Shown here: one piece after another, positions 47,084 through 56,260 of the stretch
Layout of the letters: each line of letters begins with the position of its first letter
Numbering within the stretch: position 1 is the stretch's first letter
Origin: Clostridium_AD sp051278035
GTDB taxonomy: Bacteria > Bacillota > Clostridia > Clostridiales > Clostridiaceae
Length of the DNA stretch: 64,000 nucleotides
NCBI RefSeq assembly: GCF_051278035.1
Contig: NZ_JBNMNU010000003.1
Coordinates: forward strand, 1 to 64,000
Direction of reading: 5' to 3'
Notes under the pieces: generated by a model
The model's input: the letters and a program-made list of their open reading frames with translations, nothing else
Told to the model about the DNA's origin: nothing
Databases searched by the model: none
Program-made: the position numbers and the translations under genes

Positions 47084-48130
47084 CTAGACAATGTAATAAT
47101 ATGCTAGTGTGATTATCATATAAGATGTAATCAATATGCTGCCTTCTAGCCAATAAGTTTTTCCATCCTGAAACACTAAAAAAGACATCCCTACCGCTAT
47201 TCCACACATTATTATATGAAATACAGGAAATAAGAGGGTCATACTAAGTCCCATAAGCGATGAAAATACTACTAGTACAGGAGTAACAAATAGTGAAATT
47301 TGAATGCTTGACCCTATAGCTATTTCTAAGCTCATGTCCACCTTATTTTTCATTGCACACATTATAGTAGAAACATTTTCACCTATATTGCCAAGTAGCG
47401 GAATTAAGATGATACCTATGAACTCCTGTGATATATTATAGTTTTTTGTTAAATCTCTAATGTTATATATCAATTTTTCACTTGTAAAATAAAGTAATAC
47501 TGATATGCAAATTAAAATTACAGCACTTTCAATAACACTTTTATTTACAGTAGCTTTTTTCTCTTCTATATACTCACTAATAACAAATAAATTGTTATGC
47601 GTATATAATGAGAATATTAATCCTAAGATATAAATGCCTATGAGTAGAAAAGCAACTTTCACACTTATTGATATAATCACTGCATCTAACACTACAGAAT
47701 ACCTATTTAGTGTTGCTATAACTATCATAGACGACATCGCCAGTAATAACATATTAAAGTTAGTTCGCGCTATTATACTATTAAAATTCTGCTCTTTAAA
47801 CTTGAACCCTCCAAATACCACTGCAATTCCAAGGCCTAAAAGCATATTATTTATAATTGATCCAATTAATGAAGCTTGAACAAGTGCTATCATTCCATAC
47901 TTTATCGACCATATTCCCATCATAAGTTCAGGAATATTACCCACTGTAGCTGCTAAAAGCCCACCTTTTTTCTGTCCTATATAATTTGATATTTTAGTGG
48001 TTTGATCTCCGAGCAAAATGGCCAGTGGTACTATAGCTATGGAATATATCATTGTATTTAGTAAACTTGAAGAAGTCCTTATAAATATTAAGAAAATTAC
48101 TACGATCATAAAAATATAGGTTTTTTTCAT
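47084..48130 (-). CDS. Calcium/proton exchanger (CaCA family)
   Basis: A 348-residue antiporter with ten to eleven membrane segments. The two alpha repeats carry the ion-binding signatures GNIPELMMG (near 66) and GNIGENVSTI (near 249). Relatives of the Cax branch export calcium in exchange for protons. The exact cation is inferred. Confidence 0.9.
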   Translation of the reverse strand: MKKTYIFMIVVIFLIFIRTSSSLLNTMIYSIAIVPLAILLGDQTTKISNYIGQKKGGLLAATVGNIPELMMGIWSIKYGMIALVQASLIGSIINNMLLGLGIAVVFGGFKFKEQNFNSIIARTNFNMLLLAMSSMIVIATLNRYSVVLDAVIISISVKVAFLLIGIYILGLIFSLYTHNNLFVISEYIEEKKATVNKSVIESAVILICISVLLYFTSEKLIYNIRDLTKNYNISQEFIGIILIPLLGNIGENVSTIMCAMKNKVDMSLEIAIGSSIQISLFVTPVLVVFSSLMGLSMTLLFPVFHIIMCGIAVGMSFLVFQDGKTYWLEGSILITSYMIITLAYYYIV

Positions 48131-48149
48131 TTAAAACACCAAGTTATCA

Positions 48150-48344
48150 TTATTTTGTACTTTCAATCACATATTCTTCATCGATGAGAGCAAAGATGTC
48201 TTCATCTATATTTCTATATGAGTTTTGCGCTTGATCCACATCCATGCCATACCGAAAGCCAATATCCTCTTTATAATCCTCATCATCTAAAAATATTACA
48301 GGTTCCACTGGTACTAAGTAGTAGGTGGGGTAATAAATTTTCAT
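48150..48344 (-). CDS. Small acidic protein of unknown function
   Basis: A 64-residue protein rich in aspartate, glutamate and tyrosine, with no recognised domain. The ATG at 48344 follows AGGAGG at good spacing; a GTG two codons earlier is too close. It lies 11 bases downstream of rubrerythrin and 19 upstream of the cation exchanger, so the three genes may share a transcript. Confidence 0.6.
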   Translation of the reverse strand: MKIYYPTYYLVPVEPVIFLDDEDYKEDIGFRYGMDVDQAQNSYRNIDEDIFALIDEEYVIESTK

Positions 48345-48355
48345 ATTCACTCCTC

Positions 48356-48895
48356 CTATTTATAATCTTCGCAATATATTTTAAAGTAAGCTCTTGGGAA
48401 CTTACATAGTGGGCAAACAACTGGTGCTTCCGTTCCAATATGAATATACCCACAATTCATACATTGCCATTTCACTTCATTGTTTCTTTTAAACATCATG
48501 CCTGCCACAAGATTTTCGTATATTTTCATAAATCTCATTTCATGACTTTCTTCTACTTCCTGTAATTCTTTATAAAAATCTGCAATTTCTATAAAGCCTT
48601 CTCCTCTAGCCTCTGTTTCAAATTGTTTATATAGCATGTCAGTCTCAAAAGCTTCTCCCCCTGCTGCCGATTTTAAGTTATCTGCTGTACTTTTGTTCAT
48701 TTTAAGAAACCTATTAAAAACTTCTCTTGCATGAGCCTTTTCATTGTTTGCCGTGGCTTCAAAAACAGAGGCTACATACTCATACCCCTCTTGCTCAGCT
48801 TTTTCTGCATATAATGTATATTTATTTCTTGCTCTCGACTCTCCAGCAAACGTTTTGAGAAGATTACCTTCCGTTTTACTACCTTTTAATTGCAT
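48356..48895 (-). CDS. Rubrerythrin
   Basis: Non-haem iron peroxidase that protects anaerobes from hydrogen peroxide. The 179 residues combine a four-helix di-iron domain (about 1-135, with FAGESRARNKY and EVEESHEMRF) and a rubredoxin-like tail with CMNCG and CPLC. Length and domains match the family. It starts with ATG after GGAGG. Confidence 0.94.
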   Translation of the reverse strand: MQLKGSKTEGNLLKTFAGESRARNKYTLYAEKAEQEGYEYVASVFEATANNEKAHAREVFNRFLKMNKSTADNLKSAAGGEAFETDMLYKQFETEARGEGFIEIADFYKELQEVEESHEMRFMKIYENLVAGMMFKRNNEVKWQCMNCGYIHIGTEAPVVCPLCKFPRAYFKIYCEDYK

Positions 48896-48963
48896 TTTGT
48901 TCCTCCATTAAATTGTTTATCTTCCTTATTATTCTATTCATTATGTTTTTAAAGGTTACTTCT

Positions 48964-49001
48964 AAAAAAGAGAGGTACATCCCATAGGGATGCACCTCTC
49001 T
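48964..49001 (-). terminator. Terminator after sdaAA
   Basis: AGAGAGGTGCATCCC pairs with GGGATGTACCTCTCT around TAT and is followed by six T residues on the minus strand. Confidence 0.85.
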
Positions 49002-49029
49002 TAATTTCAAATAATATGTATTTATAAAT

Positions 49030-49905
49030 TTATTCCTTTAGAATTTCTTTCGCCAGTTTTAGTCCTGTAGGGGTAATTGCACTTCCACCCATAGCAGTTT
49101 CTCTTAATTCACATGGCATTTGCTTTCCCACTTTATACATAGCTATCACCATATCATCAAAAGGAATCCTACTAGTTACCCCACTCATCGCTAAATCGGC
49201 AGTAGTTAAAGCACTTACTGCTCCAGCTACATTTCTCTTAGCACAAGGCACCTCAACTAAACCAGCAACAGGATCACACACTAGTCCTAGTATGTTTTTT
49301 ATAACAATAGCAGCTGCGTTTAATGCCATATCCGGCGTACCACCCATCATTTCTACTACAGCTGCGGCGCCCATGGCAGCAGCAGATCCACATTCAGCCT
49401 GACATCCACCCTCGGCTCCTGCGAGTGTAGCATTCTTAGCTATTAATACCCCTATACCCGAAGCTGTGAACAAGGCATTTATTAGCTCCTCTTCAGTTTT
49501 ACAAAGCTTCTCTCCTGCCGTAATAATTACCGCTGGAATTATTCCACAGGACCCAGCAGTAGGTGCTGCAACTATTTTGCCCATGGCTGCGTTCACTTCT
49601 GAACAAGAAATAGCTCTAGCCATTGCTTTTACCATGAATCCCCCTGTAAGTGTATTTCCATAATTTGCATACTTATTCAGTTTAAGAGCATCCCCACCTA
49701 TTAACCCACTTATAGATCTAGTTTCATTTATAAGTCCATATTCCGCAGCTTCTTTCATTATATTAAGATTCGCTCTCATCTTTTCAATTATCTCTGCTCT
49801 TGGAAGTTCACTTTCTTCTTGTTCACACCTAATGGTATATTCCCATATTGGTATATTTTCTTCTTCACATATACTTAATAGTTCTACCCCTTTGTTTACA
49901 AACAC
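49030..49905 (-). CDS. sdaAA: L-serine dehydratase, alpha subunit
   Basis: Iron-sulfur enzyme that converts serine to pyruvate and ammonia. The 291 residues contain the cluster-binding cysteines in GSCGIIPA, CQAECGSA and VCDPVAG. It starts with GTG after AAGGAGG. It lies 50 bases downstream of the beta subunit, giving the usual two-gene Firmicute arrangement. Confidence 0.96.
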   Translation of the reverse strand: MFVNKGVELLSICEEENIPIWEYTIRCEQEESELPRAEIIEKMRANLNIMKEAAEYGLINETRSISGLIGGDALKLNKYANYGNTLTGGFMVKAMARAISCSEVNAAMGKIVAAPTAGSCGIIPAVIITAGEKLCKTEEELINALFTASGIGVLIAKNATLAGAEGGCQAECGSAAAMGAAAVVEMMGGTPDMALNAAAIVIKNILGLVCDPVAGLVEVPCAKRNVAGAVSALTTADLAMSGVTSRIPFDDMVIAMYKVGKQMPCELRETAMGGSAITPTGLKLAKEILKE

Positions 49906-49955
49906 AATTTTCCCTCCTTAGCCTTTTTCTCTTTATCACATTAACTATGATAGTT

Positions 49956-50633
49956 TTAGGACTGTAATACCGGCGATATTTCTTTTATATTATAGATATT
50001 TCCTTGAGACTTTATCTTATTTAATACATCTTTAGGCACTACAGTATCCGTTTCAAATACCATAGCTGCTTTAAGCCCTCTACTGTCTCTATAGACATTC
50101 ATAGTTGCTATATTTATATTTTCATCAAATAATATAGTACTAACTTTTGAAATCATTCCTGGAATATCTCTATGACTAATTATAATAGTTGGGTAGTTTC
50201 CCTTAAATTCAACCGGTTGACCATCAACTTCAAATACTAAAATATTACCCCCTCCAACAGAAGATCCCATGATTTCAACTATCCTTCCACTTTTTTTTGT
50301 TATAATAAATTTAACAGTGTTAGGATGTACATCCCCCAAATCTGCTGGAATAAACTCTACGATAAGACCTAGTTCTTTTGCTAACCTTAGGGAATCTTTT
50401 AACTTATCATCCCAAGGATCCATTCCTAAAATCCCTGCCACAAGAGCCTTATCCGATCCATGTCCCTTATACGTTTTAGCAAATGACCCATGTAGAATAA
50501 ATTGCACCGATACAATGTTTTCCCCCGCAATTATAGACGCAACCTTTGCAAGTCTTGCTGCGCCTGCCGTATGAGAACTTGATGGTCCTATCATAATAGG
50601 ACCTAATATATCAAACGCACTATAGTTTTTCAT
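49956..50633 (-). CDS. sdaAB: L-serine dehydratase, beta subunit
   Basis: Partner of SdaAA. The ATG at 50633, after AAGGAGG, gives 225 residues; an upstream in-frame start would add 21 residues without family similarity. The N-terminal part has the GPSSSHTAGAARLA loop, and the C-terminal part (about 150-220) is an ACT domain that probably binds serine as a regulator. Confidence 0.95.
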   Translation of the reverse strand: MKNYSAFDILGPIMIGPSSSHTAGAARLAKVASIIAGENIVSVQFILHGSFAKTYKGHGSDKALVAGILGMDPWDDKLKDSLRLAKELGLIVEFIPADLGDVHPNTVKFIITKKSGRIVEIMGSSVGGGNILVFEVDGQPVEFKGNYPTIIISHRDIPGMISKVSTILFDENINIATMNVYRDSRGLKAAMVFETDTVVPKDVLNKIKSQGNIYNIKEISPVLQS

Positions 50634-50766
50634 TTTCCCCTCCTTAACCGTCTCTGCACAGTATATACAATTATTAATTGTTTTGCCTCGCAACAACGTA
50701 TGTTATTCCCTTACAACTAAATAGTAAGTATGAAATTTATCCTGCGTGCCGAACCTTCACTTTACT

Positions 50767-52389
50767 TTAGTATTGATAGAAACAACTTCCGCCGGTGAAT
50801 TCTCTTATTATTGAATTATCTGGTACCAATTCTTTGTCTATCTCCTGAAAGAAATTCAAAAAGCTTCTTAACCTAATAGCTTCATAATATACTGGACTTT
50901 CTGGTCCAATTTTATCAAGCTCTGCTAATGCAAATTTCTTTAGCACACAAAGTTCATAAACTACACTCGAGTTAAACATCACATCTGCCTGTTCTTGAAA
51001 AATAAATATGTTTTTTTCCTCTCCACGCTTTACTGAAGGCCACATTTTAAGGGTATCTTCAACGCCGTATCCTCTAGATAAATAATCTCTAACTATTCTT
51101 CTTGTCATTCTTACGTCTGTTGTAGAAATTCTATTGTGATCATCTAAATTAAGCTGTGTTAATGGACTTATATATATTTTAAATTTACTGTCTATAGAAA
51201 TGGAAGATGTTAATATTTCATTTAGCCCATGTATTCCTTCTACAATTAAAACACTATTTTCAGGCATTTTTATTTTATTTCCGTGCCACTCCCTTTTCCC
51301 AGTTTTAAAGTTAAAGCTTGGTATTTCAACTGCTTCACCTTTTAATAATAACTCTAAATCCTCGTTAAAAAGCGCTAGATCTAGTGCATATATAGACTCA
51401 AAATCATATTCTCCCTGCTCATCTCTTGGAGTAATTTCTCTATCAACAAAATAATCATCTAAGGATATATATACAGGCATTAAGCCATTTACTCTTAATT
51501 GAATACCCAGCCTCTTTGAAAAAGTAGTTTTTCCAGAGGAGGATGGACCTGCTATAAGAACTAACTTTACCTTACCCCGCTTATGAATCATATCCGCAAT
51601 GTACGCAATTTTCTTTTCATGAAGTGCTTCTGCTACTCTAATCACATTAACAATATCACCATTTACTACTTCATCATTTAAAGCACCAACATTACCAACT
51701 CCCAATATTTTACCACATTTCTCTGCTTCATAAAATACACTAGCAAGTTTTGAGTTCTTTTGAAATTTAGGAATCTTATTTGGGAAAGCACTAGTAGGAT
51801 ATCTTAATATAAACCCTGGCTCGTAGTATATTAAATCAAATGTTTTTAAAACACCAGTCGAATAAGCCATAGGGCCATAAAAATAGTCATATCTTCCATC
51901 TAGTTCATAAAGCTTTACTTCTTCTGAATCAACATATTTTAACAGTGAAACTTTGTCTTTCATACCATATTCATCATAAATTTTCATTGCCTTCTCTTTT
52001 GGAAGGCCGATTTTATTAATAATAATATCAGCTTTTATTATTTGGCTCATTTTGTTTTTTATATCATATATATCATCAATATCTAGTGCAGGAGTCTTAT
52101 GGATTTCGCCAAACAAACCCTTACTTAAAGAATGTTCTATATGAATTTTAGCACTGGGAAACAAATCTGCAACTGCTTTAATTAAAACGAACTGCAATGT
52201 TCTAACGTATGTCATCATTCCAATTCTACTTTTAATGTCTACAGTGTCAAAAGTGCCACCCTCTACGACGCAAGTTCCTAGTTCATAAAGTCTATTATTA
52301 ACTATACCTAAAACTACTGGTACATCATTTAATAAATTATTACCCACAATAATATCATTTAGTATAGTTCCCTCTTGAACTAAAACCAT
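50767..52389 (-). CDS. Uridine kinase-like nucleoside kinase with ThrRS-like N-terminus
   Basis: At least 540 residues. The C-terminal half is a P-loop kinase with GPSSSGKT (281-288) and the uridine kinase-type DDYFVDRE. The N-terminal half resembles the TGS and HxxxH domains of threonyl-tRNA synthetase (EHSLSKGLFGEIH, 85-97). The ATG at 52389 has no good ribosome binding site, and the TGS-like NFNLELKDGR is encoded just before it, so the true start is probably an ATA at 52425 preceded by AGGGGATG. Substrate unproven. Confidence 0.85.
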   Translation of the reverse strand: MVLVQEGTILNDIIVGNNLLNDVPVVLGIVNNRLYELGTCVVEGGTFDTVDIKSRIGMMTYVRTLQFVLIKAVADLFPSAKIHIEHSLSKGLFGEIHKTPALDIDDIYDIKNKMSQIIKADIIINKIGLPKEKAMKIYDEYGMKDKVSLLKYVDSEEVKLYELDGRYDYFYGPMAYSTGVLKTFDLIYYEPGFILRYPTSAFPNKIPKFQKNSKLASVFYEAEKCGKILGVGNVGALNDEVVNGDIVNVIRVAEALHEKKIAYIADMIHKRGKVKLVLIAGPSSSGKTTFSKRLGIQLRVNGLMPVYISLDDYFVDREITPRDEQGEYDFESIYALDLALFNEDLELLLKGEAVEIPSFNFKTGKREWHGNKIKMPENSVLIVEGIHGLNEILTSSISIDSKFKIYISPLTQLNLDDHNRISTTDVRMTRRIVRDYLSRGYGVEDTLKMWPSVKRGEEKNIFIFQEQADVMFNSSVVYELCVLKKFALAELDKIGPESPVYYEAIRLRSFLNFFQEIDKELVPDNSIIREFTGGSCFYQY

Positions 52390-52551
52390 CCTGCCATCTT
52401 TAAGTTCTAAATTAAAGTTATTTATAAGATCATCCCCTACTTTTAAATGTTACTACCATTATACTGTAATTTTCAAAAAATGTATCATGTACCCCTTATA
52501 ATTTTTGTATTTAGAAGGAAAATATACTTAATACAGTAATGGGGTGATATT

Positions 52552-53241
52552 ATGTTTACTTTAATAATCAGAACTTTTTTCTTATATTTTGCAGTAATAT
52601 TTATTATGAGGATGATGGGTAAAAAACAAATAGGTGAGCTTGAGCCATTTGAACTGGTTGTTGCACTAATGATTTCTGAACTTGCTACCCTTCCCATGAC
52701 AGACATAAGAATACCGCTACTACATTCCGTTATACCTATGATTACTTTGCTATTTCTCCAAGTAGGTACTTCTTACATTGAGCTTAAAAGCGAAAGAGCA
52801 AGAAGAATACTTACAGGCAATCCAAGTATATTAATAAGAAATGGCAAAATTGATATTGCAGAACTTAGGTCCCAAAGATTTAATATTAATGATTTACTAG
52901 AGGAACTTAGATTAAAGGGTTATTTTAATTTATCTGAAGTTCAATATGCTATTTTGGAAACTAGTGGAGAGCTATCAATATTGCCAAAAACTCAGCAAAG
53001 CGTTGCCACTAAGGCAGATTTAAAATTAAAAGTAGTTCAAGAGTTATTACCTGTGCCCCTAATTATGGATGGTAATATAAATCACAAAAATTTGAAACTC
53101 TTATGTAAAGATGAAACTTGGTTAACCAATCTACTAAAAGAAAATAAAATTTCTCGCGCAAAGGATGTTTTTATAGGCACATTAGATTCTAAAAATAAGT
53201 TTTATTATCAACTTAAGGAAGGGGTGCAAAATCATAAATGA
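52552..53241 (+). CDS. DUF421 domain-containing membrane protein (YetF family)
   Basis: A 229-residue protein with three N-terminal membrane segments (about 2-20, 31-49 and 60-78) and a soluble DUF421 domain (about 80-215). Family members are common in spore formers; function unknown. It overlaps the next gene by four bases (ATGA), so the two are coupled. Confidence 0.88.
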   Translation: MFTLIIRTFFLYFAVIFIMRMMGKKQIGELEPFELVVALMISELATLPMTDIRIPLLHSVIPMITLLFLQVGTSYIELKSERARRILTGNPSILIRNGKIDIAELRSQRFNINDLLEELRLKGYFNLSEVQYAILETSGELSILPKTQQSVATKADLKLKVVQELLPVPLIMDGNINHKNLKLLCKDETWLTNLLKENKISRAKDVFIGTLDSKNKFYYQLKEGVQNHK

Positions 53242-53618
53242 AAAATGTTATTGTAGCCTTTATTCTATTTATCATATTGCTTATAGGAATTTTTATATCA
53301 ACAAATATCATAAATCGTAGTTGCACACATTTACAAACCTTGAATTATAAACTAGAAAGTTATATACTTAAAGAGAATTATGAAGATGCATACGATTTAT
53401 CACTAATTTATATATCTGAATGGAAAAAAGCTTCTAAATTTTTAACCGTTTATATACATCATGAAGACATAAATTATCTAGACAGTGAAATTTTAAAATT
53501 AACTCAATATACGAAAATTAAAGATCAATCAGAAGGACTGGCCACTGTTCATGTTATGATATATCTTGTAGATAAGATAATGTTTCTTCAAAAAGTATCT
53601 ATAAGTAATATTTTTTAA
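53238..53618 (+). CDS. DUF4363 family protein
   Basis: A 126-residue protein with one N-terminal membrane segment (about 4-22) and an outside helical region. DUF4363 genes often follow DUF421 genes in clostridia, as here. Function unknown. Confidence 0.8.
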   Translation: MKNVIVAFILFIILLIGIFISTNIINRSCTHLQTLNYKLESYILKENYEDAYDLSLIYISEWKKASKFLTVYIHHEDINYLDSEILKLTQYTKIKDQSEGLATVHVMIYLVDKIMFLQKVSISNIF

Positions 53619-53660
53619 TTTATGTTTATGATTTATAATAAAAAGGTAGAAATCACTTAA

Positions 53661-53747
53661 AATATAGCTTATAATTATGCTATATCATAAAATGTCCCAC
53701 AGGGACATCATGTGTCCCTGATACAAAATTTGAAAGGTGGAATTAAC
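53661..53747 (+). promoter_or_regulatory. Leader of fba with competing hairpins
   Basis: ATATAGC...GCTATAT (53662-53685) is followed by TGTCCC-ACA-GGGACA (53693-53107 region, ending at 53707) and by AGGGACA-TCATG-TGTCCCT (53701-53719). The last two share GGGACA and cannot form together. The ribosome binding site AAAGGTGG comes next. A switch or attenuator is possible but not shown. Confidence 0.45.
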
Positions 53748-54695
53748 ATGGCATTAGTTACTACTACTAATATGTTTAAAAAAGCGCTAGAAGGAAATTA
53801 CGCGATTGGTGCATTCAACATCAATAATATGGAAATAATTCAAGGAGTTATAGATGCTTGTGCAACTCACAAGTCAGCTGTAATACTCCAAGTATCAGGC
53901 GGGGCAATGAAATATGCTAGGCCTACCTACCTTAGAAAAATGGTCGAAGCAGCTGTTGAAGACACTGGCCTTGATATAGCTCTTCATTTAGATCACGGTT
54001 CAGATTTAGCACAATGTAAACTTGCAATAGCTTCTGGATTTACTTCAGTTATGTATGATGGTTCTCATCTGGATTATGAAGAAAATGTAAGGACAACTAA
54101 AGAAGTAGTTGACTTTGCTCATTCCAAAGGTGTTGTAGTTGAAGCAGAACTTGGTAAACTTGCTGGTGTTGAAGATGCTGTTTCAGTTTCAGCAGCCGAT
54201 GCAACTTACACTGACCCAGAACAAGCAGTAGATTATGTAACAAGAACTGGAATTGATTCACTAGCTGTAGCTATAGGAACAAGTCATGGTGCTTATAAAT
54301 TCAAAGGCGAACCTAAACTTGACTTTGAAAGATTAGCTTTAATTACAAAGAAATTAGAAGAAGCCGGAAAACATAATTTCCCAATAGTTCTTCACGGTGC
54401 ATCTGCTGTAGATCAAAGTTTCGTTACCATGATAAACGACTTTGGTGGAGAAATGAAAGGTGCAAAAGGAATACCTCTAGAAATGCTAAGAAAAGCAGCT
54501 GCTATGGCTGTTTGTAAAATAAACATGGATACTGATTTAAGACTTGCTATGACAGGTTCAGTAAGAAAAGTTCTTACTGAAAATTCTGGCGAAATAGATC
54601 CAAGAAAATATCTTGGAGAAGCACGAAAGAATATTACTAAATTAGTTGAAGGTAAAATTACTAATGTTTTAGGTTCTGCTAATTCATCTAAATAA
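53748..54695 (+). CDS. fba: Class II fructose-bisphosphate aldolase
   Basis: Zinc-dependent cleavage of fructose 1,6-bisphosphate into triose phosphates. The ATG at 53748 after GAAAGGTGG gives 315 residues; an upstream in-frame start would add 12 unrelated residues. Zinc and substrate motifs HLDHGSD, GTSHGAYKF and LHGASAV are present. Monocistronic, with its own terminator, away from the other glycolytic genes. Confidence 0.95.
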   Translation: MALVTTTNMFKKALEGNYAIGAFNINNMEIIQGVIDACATHKSAVILQVSGGAMKYARPTYLRKMVEAAVEDTGLDIALHLDHGSDLAQCKLAIASGFTSVMYDGSHLDYEENVRTTKEVVDFAHSKGVVVEAELGKLAGVEDAVSVSAADATYTDPEQAVDYVTRTGIDSLAVAIGTSHGAYKFKGEPKLDFERLALITKKLEEAGKHNFPIVLHGASAVDQSFVTMINDFGGEMKGAKGIPLEMLRKAAAMAVCKINMDTDLRLAMTGSVRKVLTENSGEIDPRKYLGEARKNITKLVEGKITNVLGSANSSK

Positions 54696-54710
54696 TTATT
54701 TAAGTAAGTA

Positions 54711-54761
54711 AAACCAAAAGACTCACAGTTACCATACTGTGGGTCTTTTGGTTTATTTTTT
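54711..54761 (+). terminator. fba terminator
   Basis: A 19-bp stem with one wobble pair (54711-54729 and 54736-54754) followed by TTATTTTTT. Confidence 0.9.
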
Positions 54762-54784
54762 ATTCTGCTGTTTCCATACGCAAA

Positions 54785-54972
54785 AAAAAGTATATGTTAC
54801 GTATAATGCATTTGAACAAGCTTTAGAACTTCTTATCATATTTTTAAATAAGATGCGTTAAGAAAAACATATGTTTGAGCGACAGCGAGTTTATGTTTTT
54901 TAGCAGCTTAATTAAAAATATTATTAGTAGTTCTTAGCGAAATGATTGCATTAGTAGTAACATATACTTTTT
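54785..54972. repeat. Long imperfect palindrome of about 190 bp
   Basis: The ends match for 16 bases (AAAAAGTATATGTTAC and its complement at 54957-54972). The arms then stay about 70-75 % complementary for some 85 bases to a centre near 54879. The tip contains GAGCGACAGCGAGTTT. It lies between the fba terminator and ndpA. It looks like a miniature mobile element or a large RNA hairpin; the identity is by eye. Confidence 0.7.
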
Positions 54973-54975
54973 AAT

Positions 54976-56013
54976 CTATTTCTCTACGTAATTACTTACA
55001 TGTTTAATAACCATATTAATTGTCCCGTCACCATTTCTTTGTACTTCAAAGCGACTGTTATCATTATACGTTTCTGTATTTACATATAAATCTATATCTT
55101 TATCAATTTTAAGTCTTACTCTTTTGAGTCTTTTATCTAGCCACTGTTTATCAAGATTAATATTTTCGGAAATTCCTTGTTCTGTTATAAATTCAACAAA
55201 TTTTTCCTTAGTACCATTATTTTCAGGAAACATTTCCTCTGATAATTCTCTAACATCTATGTTGTCCTCTTCCTTTAGTTTTCTTTTAATAGTACTTCTA
55301 ATGGCCTCTGCTTTATCAGCATTTTCAGGATATTCATTTTGAGTCCATTTTTCAGCTGACTTCACAAATTTTTTAGTGACATCCCTTTTATTATCAAAGG
55401 TTGTGCAGCCTAAATAATCTTCTGTAAAGTAATTGGAGTCATACTCTTCATTTTCTTTGCTTTTATTTTTCTTATCAATAATCATTAGGTCAAATTTATT
55501 TTCTTCTCTAATTGGTTTTATAAAAGCACATTTTTGTATCCTTTGAGCCGAACCAGGAAGACCCGTGAACTGTGGCACTATATCAATTCCTAACTTATCA
55601 TCCACAAACTCAATAGTATGCACATAATTCTTTATATAATCCATTTTAAATATACCAAGAATCGGACCATACTCTGTTGTGAAAGATACCAGTATTAAAT
55701 CACAAGATGGGATGCTCCCTTTTGTCCTCATTAATATAAACATCCGTTTCGCCAGTTCCTTAGATACCGCAAGTAAATTATTCTCACCGTTTAAGTATTC
55801 CTGCGAGAAATCTTTTACTATATTTGACTCCTCATCAAAAAAACCATATTTTATTTCCTCATCTTTTAAGCACTTCTGAATATGTTTAAGTAGAAAATTA
55901 TATTTTTCTTCATCTAAATCTAAGGCATATTCATTCAAAATAGGTTCATCCGCATTATTATCTAAAACATGAATAATGGCCTCATTTATATTAACTTCAT
56001 TTATGTAATCCAA
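54976..56013 (-). CDS. Nucleoid-associated protein (NdpA/YejK family)
   Basis: A 345-residue protein of the 37-kDa nucleoid-associated family (domain about 1-335). The TTG at 56013 gives the family start MDYINEVNINEAIIHVLDNN with a GGGTGGTG site at better spacing than two GTG codons just upstream. These proteins bind DNA, but their role in Firmicutes is not known. It sits between the long palindrome and the IS element. Confidence 0.85.
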   Translation of the reverse strand: MDYINEVNINEAIIHVLDNNADEPILNEYALDLDEEKYNFLLKHIQKCLKDEEIKYGFFDEESNIVKDFSQEYLNGENNLLAVSKELAKRMFILMRTKGSIPSCDLILVSFTTEYGPILGIFKMDYIKNYVHTIEFVDDKLGIDIVPQFTGLPGSAQRIQKCAFIKPIREENKFDLMIIDKKNKSKENEEYDSNYFTEDYLGCTTFDNKRDVTKKFVKSAEKWTQNEYPENADKAEAIRSTIKRKLKEEDNIDVRELSEEMFPENNGTKEKFVEFITEQGISENINLDKQWLDKRLKRVRLKIDKDIDLYVNTETYNDNSRFEVQRNGDGTINMVIKHVSNYVEK

Positions 56014-56094
56014 AAAAAACACCACCCTAATCTTTATCTAAGCTTAATCATTATACTATGTAAATGTGTTTATAACAAAGTCATATATGTGAAC

Positions 56095-56260
56095 CTCACA
56101 TGACTGAAGTCACGTGCTTCTAAGATTACTCTCAAAACTTCCCACATCATCGTCCTCGTAATCCTTAGCTTAATAATCTATGACATACCTACTAACTCCA
56201 TGGGCGTAATACTTCGGATAGTTCCTACCCTATTTTTATATATAATTACAGTTTAACTCG
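56095..56260 (-). ncRNA. Candidate omega RNA (reRNA) at the right end of the IS element
   Basis: TnpB guide RNAs are made from the 3' end of tnpB and the right end of the element. This 150-base non-coding stretch occupies that place and ends in the end hairpin. Structure not folded; inferred from the family. I see nothing else in the 227-base gap. Confidence 0.45.

Noticed and set aside
52485..52706. Gene of 73 codons on the minus strand before DUF421
   Set aside because: Overlaps the DUF421 start and its promoter, has no ribosome binding site and no family.
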